A DNA stretch of 64,000 nt, taken from NCBI GenBank assembly GCA_910578735.1, contig CAJTSQ010000003.1:53070-117069 (forward strand), written 5' to 3'. The notes under the pieces are model-generated. The model ran no database searches, had not been told where the DNA came from, and was given only the letters and a program-made list of their open reading frames with translations. Origin of the DNA: an uncultured Oscillospiraceae bacterium (GTDB lineage Bacteria; Bacillota; Clostridia; Oscillospirales; Oscillospiraceae). Below, in pieces: positions 54,354 through 60,842 of this stretch (the first letter of the stretch is position 1; the number at the start of each line of letters is the position of its first letter). The translations under genes were made by a program, and so were the position numbers.

Positions 54354-55823
54354 TCACTCTATAAAATCGTCCGGGTCGATGGGTTCTTCGGCCGTGCCGG
54401 CCGCCCGGCGGGCCCGGAGCGCCGCGATCTGTTCCGCATCCCCCTCGTCCCGGTAAAAGGCCTTTTTGATCTCCTCCTCAAAGTGCTGGATCACATTGCG
54501 CTTATTGGAGGTGGCTGCAGCCTTGGCCTCCGTGTCCAGCAGGGCGTGGAGCAGCTCCGGGAGCAAAACCTCCTCCGGGTACAGCTCCTGGCAGACCTTA
54601 TGGAGCAGATGGGATTCCGGCGCGCCGAAATACTTGTTTTTGCTGATGGTGCCGTCGGAATAGGGGGTTCCGGTGACCTCCTGATAGATACGGGGGAGGG
54701 CGTCGTCAAACTCGTGCTTTTCATCCAGCCAGATCTGCCGGATCAGCCGCAGCTCGTCCATGGAGATGAGCGGGACATTTCGGATGCGCTCCGGGCCGAT
54801 CTCGTGGACCAGCTTTTCCACTTCCAGCAGCCTGCGGAGAAAGTACTCCCGGGTCTGCTTGGTGTAGGGGCCGTGGACCAGACGATTGTTATACCAGGTC
54901 AGCCGGCCATCTTTCCGGCGGAAGTCCCGGCGGGCCCGGTCGGTGGCCCGGTCCGCCGCAATGTCGTTGCGGAACTCCAGCATGGGCAGCATCCAGGATT
55001 TCTCCTCGTCGTTTTGGATCATGGCCTCCATGGATTTGTCCTTGGAGACGATGGTGCACACCCAGCAGCCAAAGCGGCTGTTGCCGCAGCTAGGGGTGGA
55101 TTTATCAATGACCAGGGGGCACTCCCCGTCGGCGGAGGCTCCGCTGTACATAGCCATCAGGTCCTTGTTGGAGTGTCCCCAGGGGTTGGGCACCTGAAGG
55201 ATGTACTGCCAGACGTTGTCGTTCAGCCAGTCCTCGATAGGGGTAAAGACATAGGAGTTGGGGAAGGAACCGTTGGGACTGAGGTGGGCGCGGTAGCGTT
55301 TTTTCTCGTACTGTTCCAGGGTGGTCTTCCGGGAGGCGCTCTCCGCCTTCCGGTTGCCCAGCACCATGATGGATTCGCTCTCTGCGTCCGTAATCATTTT
55401 AATGAACCGGTTGGAGGGATCAATCTTGATTCGGTCGGTACACCAGCGGAAGGCCCGGCGGGGATAGGGATAGCCCCGGCCGATCAGGTTGACCCAGAAG
55501 GTGTTGTTGGTGACGGGGGTCAGCCGGTGGGGGATGATAGGCAGCTTCTGCTCCTCGGCGGCGGCGCGCATTTTCTCCAGAGACTCCGTGGCCCAGAGGG
55601 CCACCACAGGGGACTCTACCAGTGTGTCGGTATTGATGACGTGGACGGTCTTTCTGCGCTGTTCCGGAGGCAGTTCCTTCAGCGCGTACCAGACCAGCTG
55701 GACGATAGCGGTGGAGTCCTTGCCGCCGCTGTAGCCGCAGATCCAGGGGATCATATCCTCCAGATAGAGTTCCTTAATGGTCTCGGTGACAGCGCGGATG
55801 TCTTCCTTTGTCAGATTGGCCAT
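54354..55823 (-). CDS. dndC: DNA phosphorothioation sulfurtransferase DndC
   Basis: The 489-residue protein has a PAPS-reductase-like PP-loop SGGKDST (32-38) and the Fe-S cysteines typical of DndC: Cys235, Cys246, Cys253 and Cys256 (CGNSRFGCWVC), plus Cys128 in RWCTDRIK. It activates the DNA phosphate with ATP and takes sulfur relayed from DndA. It is the first gene of the leftward operon, with a strong promoter. No dndB-like gene precedes it; the next gene on that side is metK. All expected motifs are in place. Confidence 0.95.
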   Translation of the reverse strand: MANLTKEDIRAVTETIKELYLEDMIPWICGYSGGKDSTAIVQLVWYALKELPPEQRRKTVHVINTDTLVESPVVALWATESLEKMRAAAEEQKLPIIPHRLTPVTNNTFWVNLIGRGYPYPRRAFRWCTDRIKIDPSNRFIKMITDAESESIMVLGNRKAESASRKTTLEQYEKKRYRAHLSPNGSFPNSYVFTPIEDWLNDNVWQYILQVPNPWGHSNKDLMAMYSGASADGECPLVIDKSTPSCGNSRFGCWVCTIVSKDKSMEAMIQNDEEKSWMLPMLEFRNDIAADRATDRARRDFRRKDGRLTWYNNRLVHGPYTKQTREYFLRRLLEVEKLVHEIGPERIRNVPLISMDELRLIRQIWLDEKHEFDDALPRIYQEVTGTPYSDGTISKNKYFGAPESHLLHKVCQELYPEEVLLPELLHALLDTEAKAAATSNKRNVIQHFEEEIKKAFYRDEGDAEQIAALRARRAAGTAEEPIDPDDFIE

Positions 55824-55874
55824 TGTGCTTCCCTGCCGTTCTAAGTAGTGGTGTCTGATTCGACAATTCTAATC

Positions 55875-55903
55875 ATTATACTCCATCTCAGCCAAATTGT
55901 AAA
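55875..55903 (-). promoter_or_regulatory. Promoter of dndCDEA
   Basis: TTTACA (55898-55903) and TATAAT (55875-55880) on the minus strand are 17 bp apart, leaving a leader of about 45 bases. With no dndB gene present to repress it, expression could be constitutive. Confidence 0.8.
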
Positions 55904-55963
55904 CTGTTTTGAACCGGGATGCAGAACCCTTGGAAAAATCTTGAGATAAGCGGCCAAAACCGC

Positions 55964-55993
55964 TTGACAAACGGCAAGGGCCTGCTTTATAAT
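55964..55993 (+). promoter_or_regulatory. Promoter of metK
   Basis: TTGACA (55964-55969) and TATAAT (55988-55993) are 18 bp apart and lie directly before the S-box leader. Confidence 0.85.
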
Positions 55994-56012
55994 TAGCCCA
56001 GACAACTGAATA

Positions 56013-56171
56013 GCCTTATCAAGAGCGGTGGAGGGAACGGCCCGATGAAGCCCGGCAACCTGCGCAAACGAAGTTGATTTGAATGCGCAAGGTGCTAAAT
56101 CCGGCGGTAGTGTATCGAAAGATGAGGGTGCAACCAGACATAACGCTCCGCCGTCCGGCGGGGCGTTTTTT
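56013..56171 (+). promoter_or_regulatory. SAM-I (S-box) riboswitch with terminator
   Basis: The leader has the S-box landmarks: CTTATCAAGAGCGGTGGAGG (56015-56034), GGCCCGATGAAGCCCGGCAA, the GCGCAA/TTGCGC-type P3 arm, and GGTGCTAAATCC, closing with GATGAGGGTGCAACCAGA near 56121-56139. It is followed by a terminator (AACGCTCCGCCG stem from 56142, T-run 56165-56171). SAM binding should favour the terminator and switch metK off. Confidence 0.95.
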
Positions 56172-56201
56172 GCGCTCCCCAGAAAAGAAAGGAGAAAAAT
56201 T

Positions 56202-57383
56202 ATGGCAAAGAGACTCTTTACGTCCGAATCTGTAACCGAGGGACATCCCGACAAAATCTGCGACCAAATCTCCGACGCGGTGCTGGACGCCATCTATGAG
56301 AAGGACCCCCAGGCCCGTGTGGCCTGTGAGACCACGGCTACCACCGGCCTGATCCATGTGATGGGGGAGATCACCACCTCCTGCTATGTGGATATCCCTA
56401 AAATTGCCCGCCAGGTAGTGGGGGAGATCGGCTACGACCGGGCCAAGTACGGCTTCGACTGCAACACCTGCGCGGTAATCACCTCCATCGACGAGCAGTC
56501 CGGCGACATCGCCATGGGGGTGGACAAGTGTCTGGAGGCCAAGGAGGGCAGCCAGGACGACGGCCTGGACAACGGCGCGGGGGACCAGGGCATGATGTTC
56601 GGCTACGCCTGCGACGAGACTCCGGAGCTGATGCCCCTGCCCATCTCCCTGGCACAGAAGCTGGCCATGCAGCTGACGAAGGTGCGCAAGGAGGGCCAGG
56701 TGGACTACCTGCGGCCCGATGGCAAGACCCAGGTGACGGTGGAGTACGACGAGGACAACCGGCCCATCCGTGTGGATGCGGTGGTGGTCTCCACCCAGCA
56801 CGGCCCCGAGGCGGAGCTGGAGCAGATTCGGAAGGACATGATCGAGCTGGTCATCAAGCCCATCATCCCCGCTGCTCTGCTGGACGAGGACACCAAGATT
56901 TATGTCAACCCCACCGGCCGCTTCGTCATCGGCGGCCCCCAGGGGGATTCCGGCCTCACCGGGCGGAAGATCATCGTAGACACCTACGGCGGCTCTGCCC
57001 CCCACGGCGGCGGCGCCTTCTCCGGCAAGGACCCCACCAAGGTGGACCGCTCCGCCGCCTACGCCGCCCGCTGGGTGGCCAAGAACGTGGTGGCCGCCGG
57101 CCTGGCCTCCCGCTGCCAGGTGCAGCTGGCCTACGCCATCGGCGTGGCCCGGCCCGTCTCCGTCCGGGTGGACACCTTCGGCACCGGCACGGTGGCCGAT
57201 GCCAAACTGGAGGAGGCGGTAGAGAAGGTCTTCGACCTGCGCCCCGCCGCCATCATCCGGGACCTGGACCTGCGCAGGCCCATCTACCGCCAGCTGGCCG
57301 CCTACGGCCACTTCGGCCGGGAGGACCTGGGCGTGGCCTGGGAGAAGACCGACCGGGTGGATGCGCTGAAAGCTGCGCTGTAA
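56202..57383 (+). CDS. metK: S-adenosylmethionine synthetase
   Basis: The 393-residue enzyme makes SAM from methionine and ATP. The motifs GHPDKICDQISDAVLD, GAGDQGMMFGYA and GGGAFSGKDPTKVDRS are family signatures. AAAGGAG sets the ATG at 56202; the open frame upstream covers the riboswitch. It is regulated by the SAM-I riboswitch and closed by a terminator. It marks the right border of the defence locus. Confidence 0.98.
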   Translation: MAKRLFTSESVTEGHPDKICDQISDAVLDAIYEKDPQARVACETTATTGLIHVMGEITTSCYVDIPKIARQVVGEIGYDRAKYGFDCNTCAVITSIDEQSGDIAMGVDKCLEAKEGSQDDGLDNGAGDQGMMFGYACDETPELMPLPISLAQKLAMQLTKVRKEGQVDYLRPDGKTQVTVEYDEDNRPIRVDAVVVSTQHGPEAELEQIRKDMIELVIKPIIPAALLDEDTKIYVNPTGRFVIGGPQGDSGLTGRKIIVDTYGGSAPHGGGAFSGKDPTKVDRSAAYAARWVAKNVVAAGLASRCQVQLAYAIGVARPVSVRVDTFGTGTVADAKLEEAVEKVFDLRPAAIIRDLDLRRPIYRQLAAYGHFGREDLGVAWEKTDRVDALKAAL

Positions 57384-57404
57384 AATCGGCTGAAAGGATT
57401 CTTT

Positions 57405-57450
57405 GGGCTGTCGAAAAGCCAAAAAACGGCTTTTCGACAGCCCGATTTTT
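57405..57450 (+). terminator. Terminator of metK
   Basis: GGGCTGTCGAAAAGCC (57405-57420) pairs with GGCTTTTCGACAGCCC (57428-57443), followed by GATTTTTTT. Confidence 0.9.
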
Positions 57451-57567
57451 TTACTTTCCATAAATAGACAATCGTGATTGTGTAGGGTAGAATAATACTG
57501 CAAAGAAGACCACCCGCCTGAAAAAAGAGACGATTTTGATAGGTTTGGCGGGGAAAGGAGCAAAAAT

Positions 57568-58212
57568 ATGGATCAAAATGAAATTTTGCGCCGGGTGGAT
57601 CACACGATCCTCACGCCCACGGCCACTTGGGAGCAGGTAAAAACCGTCTGCGACGAAGGAAAACAGTTCGGTGTGGCCAGTGTCTGTATCCCGCCCCGCT
57701 ATGTGAAGCGGGCCAACGGCTATGTGGGCGGCGGCCTGAAGATATGCACAGTGATTGGGTTTCCCAACGGTTATGCCACCCCTGAAACCAAGGTGTTCGA
57801 GACGGAGGATGCCATCCGGGACGGCGCGGACGAGATCGATGTGGTCATCAACCAGGGCCTGGCCAAGGAGGGCGACTGGGAGGGAGTGCTGGCTGAGATC
57901 AGGGCTGTGAAGGAGTCCTGCAAGGGCCGCATCCTGAAGGTCATCGTCGAGGCCTGCAACTTTACCGAGGAGGAGAAGATTTCCCTGTGCCGGGTGGTGT
58001 CCATGTCCCGGGCGGAGTTTATCAAGACCTCCACCGGTTTTGCCTCCGGCGGGGCCACGGTGGAGGATGTCAGGCTCTTCCGGGAGCACATCAGCCCCGA
58101 CATGCGGGTAAAGGCCGCCGGCGGCATCCGCACCTTTGAACAGGCCCAGGCCATGCTGGACGCCGGCGCGGACCGGATCGGGGCCAGCGCTCTGGTGGCC
58201 CTGATGAAGTGA
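57568..58212 (+). CDS. deoC: Deoxyribose-phosphate aldolase
   Basis: The 214-residue enzyme splits 2-deoxyribose-5-phosphate to glyceraldehyde-3-phosphate and acetaldehyde in deoxynucleoside breakdown. The Schiff-base Lys is in AEFIKTSTGF, and DEIDVVINQG and VKAAGGIRTFEQA are family segments. GGAAAGGAGC sets the ATG. It is a single gene with a strong terminator; no other deo genes adjoin it. Confidence 0.97.
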   Translation: MDQNEILRRVDHTILTPTATWEQVKTVCDEGKQFGVASVCIPPRYVKRANGYVGGGLKICTVIGFPNGYATPETKVFETEDAIRDGADEIDVVINQGLAKEGDWEGVLAEIRAVKESCKGRILKVIVEACNFTEEEKISLCRVVSMSRAEFIKTSTGFASGGATVEDVRLFREHISPDMRVKAAGGIRTFEQAQAMLDAGADRIGASALVALMK

Positions 58213-58222
58213 ATCAAAAAAA

Positions 58223-58266
58223 GGCGCTCCTGCCCGATTGCAGCATCGGACAGGGGCGCCTTTTTT
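58223..58266 (+). terminator. Terminator of deoC
   Basis: GGCGCTCCTG (58223-58232) and CAGGGGCGCC (58251-58260), with an inner CCGAT/ATCGG stem, are followed by TTTTTT. A run of A before the stem lets it act on the minus strand too. Confidence 0.9.
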
Positions 58267-58317
58267 AATGTGATTGAGCAGTACAGCGGCGTGATTCCTC
58301 TTGTTCTGCGAAAAGAA

Positions 58318-58340
58318 GGGCCCCGCCGGCGGCGGGGCCC
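58318..58340 (-). terminator. Terminator of the PrsA-like gene
   Basis: GGGCCCCGCC and GGCGGGGCCC form a strong stem, followed on the minus strand by TTCTTTTC. It is 11 bases past the stop at 58351. Confidence 0.85.
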
Positions 58341-58350
58341 TTTGTGCTGC

Positions 58351-59859
58351 TTATACACCGATGAAGCTGATGCCTGCGCCCCGGCTGATCTCCCAGCCCT
58401 GGGTCACCTCTCCGGTGAGGGCCTCGTAGTCCTGGTCCTGAAGGGCGCTGCCGGCGGTCTGCCGCCAGACGGGGTCGTCGGTGGAGACGTAGTACATAAT
58501 GTGCCAGCCGTAGTCGCTCTTGACCAGCTCCGCATCCCCGGCCTTCCGGGCGCTGTCGGTGGCCCAGTTCTTAAAGGGCTCCACGTAGGAGGAGGCGGGG
58601 GTGATGTTGGCGATCAGCCCGCCGTTGGCGGCAGAACCGCTGTCGGCGCTCTCGGTGGAGGCCAGGGTGGCAAAGGAGTCCTCGGTGGCCTCGCCGGACT
58701 CCCACTGGTCCAGCAGGGACTGGGCCTTCTCCTCGGCCTCGTCGTACTCCTCCTGGGTGGGGGTCCCGGTTCCGGTCCCCGCCCGGACCAGGATGTGGCG
58801 CACGCTGTGGGTGGGCTCCTCGTCCCGGAACCGGTCGTGGAACAGAGCCACGTAGTAGTAACAGGAGTCGCTGCTCTCCCACTCCGCCAGGGTGACGTCT
58901 CCCGCCCGGCGGCTGCTGTCCATCAGCCATTCGGCGTAGGCGGAGGTGCTGATGCTGGAGCCGCTGGCCCGGCGGGAGAGATCGGAGCTGTACAGGTCAT
59001 CGGCGTAGGACTCAGCCAGAGCCTCCGGGTCCGCGCCCCCCTCCAGCTTGGCCTTGACCTCCTCGGCCAGGGCCTTCTTGGCGGTTTTCTGTTCCTCCAG
59101 GGCGGCGGCCTTCTCCCCGTCGGTCATGGTGACGGGATTGCCTTGGCCGTCGGTGGTGGGGACGCTGGCCTGGAAGGTCAGCAGGGTGTAGGCATAGGTG
59201 TCCAGACTGCCGGCGTTGTCCTGGTAGTAGCCCTCGTAGTCGGTGTCGGGGTGGGTGATGGCGGCCAGCCGGCTGTCGGCGTAGTCAGAGGCCAAAAATT
59301 CCAGGTTGAGCAGGGTGACCAGCCGGTCGTAGGTCATGTGGGAGCCGAAGTTGGCCCGGATGAAGGCGTCCCGGCTGGCGTAGCCGCTGATCCAGCTGGA
59401 GTTCAGCTGGGCGAGGGTGGCGTCCAGATCGGTCTGGGCCTCCTGGGAGAGGGCGTAGCCCTCGCTGCTGGCCCTGGCGGCCAGAGCGGTGTTGTTGGCC
59501 AACTGTTCCACCGCCTGGTCCAGGAGATAGTCGTGCCAGCTCTGGCCCGTCTCCTGGTCGTATACCTGGTCCTTCACAGAGGCGGTGGGGAGAAAATCAT
59601 AGCGGTTGGCGTGCCGGGAGTAGAGGGAGGTGTAGTAGTATTGCAGGTCGGCGGGGGTGTATTTGGTGCCGTTGATATTCACGGCGGTGAGATTGCGCTG
59701 GAGAACGCCGCTGTTCCAGAACATCAGGACGACGGCGGCCACCACAACCACCACGCCGATCACAGTGTAGAGGGTCATAGCCCGGCGGTCCTTCTGTTCC
59801 TCACGGCGGCGATTCTCGTCCCGTTGGGCCCGGCTCTGAGCCTTTTTCTCTGTACTCAC
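58351..59859 (-). CDS. Membrane-anchored peptidyl-prolyl isomerase (PrsA/SurA-like)
   Basis: The 502-residue protein has a basic N-terminus, one membrane anchor (about residues 29-47, TLYTVIGVVVVVAAVVLMFW), a helical chaperone region, and a parvulin-type rotamase domain starting at SVRHILVRAG (about 353) and closing with KSDYGWHIMYYV. It should help fold exported proteins outside the membrane. There is no lipobox, so it is a single-pass anchored form. The start is GTG 59859 after GAGAGGAC. It is intact. Confidence 0.9.
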   Translation of the reverse strand: MSTEKKAQSRAQRDENRRREEQKDRRAMTLYTVIGVVVVVAAVVLMFWNSGVLQRNLTAVNINGTKYTPADLQYYYTSLYSRHANRYDFLPTASVKDQVYDQETGQSWHDYLLDQAVEQLANNTALAARASSEGYALSQEAQTDLDATLAQLNSSWISGYASRDAFIRANFGSHMTYDRLVTLLNLEFLASDYADSRLAAITHPDTDYEGYYQDNAGSLDTYAYTLLTFQASVPTTDGQGNPVTMTDGEKAAALEEQKTAKKALAEEVKAKLEGGADPEALAESYADDLYSSDLSRRASGSSISTSAYAEWLMDSSRRAGDVTLAEWESSDSCYYYVALFHDRFRDEEPTHSVRHILVRAGTGTGTPTQEEYDEAEEKAQSLLDQWESGEATEDSFATLASTESADSGSAANGGLIANITPASSYVEPFKNWATDSARKAGDAELVKSDYGWHIMYYVSTDDPVWRQTAGSALQDQDYEALTGEVTQGWEISRGAGISFIGV

Positions 59860-59924
59860 AGTTGATTCAGTCCTCTCGTTTCAATAAAATGAATGCCCCG
59901 GGGGCGGTTTGGCATTTCCGGGAC

Positions 59925-59953
59925 ATTATACTAAAAACTGCCCCTGATTGCAA
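59925..59953 (-). promoter_or_regulatory. Promoter of the PrsA-like gene
   Basis: TTGCAA (59948-59953) and TATAAT (59925-59930) on the minus strand are 17 bp apart. Confidence 0.75.
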
Positions 59954-60001
59954 GAGGATGGGGGCAGTTTTACATTTTGTTTATAAATTGACCCGAAGGG
60001 G

Positions 60002-60250
60002 TAAAAAGACTGCGGCCTGACAGCCGCAGTCCATTTGCCGGGAACATGTTTTTATAACCCCGCTCTGGCCGTGTGGACCCGTTTAAAACCTGCACGTAAT
60101 GGCAGGTGGGTCGCCTCCACTGCGTTTTTCTGCTTCCAACGTCCAGCTGACCTCATAGGGGGCCGGGAGGCCTGCAAGCCGCGCCGTGAGGTGGGCGTCC
60201 CGTTTTAAAAATGTGGGTTTAAAAGAGCCCATCACGCACCGAGCAGGAAA
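60002..60250 (-). ncRNA. Candidate structured RNA, 6S-like
   Basis: This 390-base gap has no frame with a ribosome site, but the minus strand has a strong terminator (GACTGCGGC/GCCGCAGTC, 60008-60031, then CTTTTTAC) and extended self-complementarity. The 5' part GGGCTCTTTTAAACC can pair with the 3' part GGTTTTAAACGGGTCC, with a local hairpin ACCTGC/GCAGGT near the middle of the 3' strand. A long, interrupted duplex of about 200 bases with a central bubble is the 6S RNA layout. I found no clear promoter, so it might instead be released from the DUF1292 transcript. The identity is unproven. Confidence 0.45.
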
Positions 60251-60253
60251 GGG

Positions 60254-60580
60254 TTATGAAAGCTGGGATTCCTCGTCTTCATCCTGGAAAAAGCGCTCCA
60301 TAAACAGCGCATACACCGCGTCCAGCTCCTCGTCGGAGTCCAGGGTGGACAGCAGTTCCTCGCCGTTTTCCTCGATGGCTTTCATGATGACCAGGCCATA
60401 CTCCTCGTCGTCGGCATCCACATCCTTGGGCTCGCCGGTGGCCTCGTCTTCTTCCACAGCGGGGAACATGGCGTAGTAGGTAATGCCCTGATACTCCAGG
60501 GTATCCACCAGCTCCAGCTCAAAGTCGTTGCCGTCCTCGTCGGTGACGGTGATAAAGTCAGGGCCGAAGTTGTCTTCCAT
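60254..60580 (-). CDS. DUF1292 family protein
   Basis: The 108-residue acidic protein has the DUF1292 pattern (FITVTDEDGNDFELELVDTL, YQGITYYAMFPAV, then GLVIMKAIEENGEELLSTLD). Function is unknown, though it is widespread in Clostridia. AGGAGGGC sets the ATG. It is a single gene upstream of the candidate structured RNA. Confidence 0.92.
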   Translation of the reverse strand: MEDNFGPDFITVTDEDGNDFELELVDTLEYQGITYYAMFPAVEEDEATGEPKDVDADDEEYGLVIMKAIEENGEELLSTLDSDEELDAVYALFMERFFQDEDEESQLS

Positions 60581-60703
60581 AAGCGGATGCCCTCCTGTCT
60601 TTTTTACAACCCTATTTTAACCCGTCTCCGAAAAAAATGCAAGAGGGAGGACCGGTAAATTTTAAGAAACTATGAAAAATCCGTAACAGTCCGGCGGCAA
60701 GGG

Positions 60704-60731
60704 TGGACAAGAATGAAAAATCTGGTATAAT
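60704..60731 (+). promoter_or_regulatory. Promoter of the class A PBP gene
   Basis: TGGACA (60704-60709) and TATAAT (60726-60731) are 16 bp apart. The leader is about 105 bases. Confidence 0.65.
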
Positions 60732-60842
60732 ACTTACAATAGGCGTGGTATCAGCCTGTGAGACCAGCAAGCCCGGACAGGGGCAGCCCTGTCCAGACCA
60801 TCGGGCGGAGCCTGCTCTGCGGACCCGATTGGAGGTAATAAC

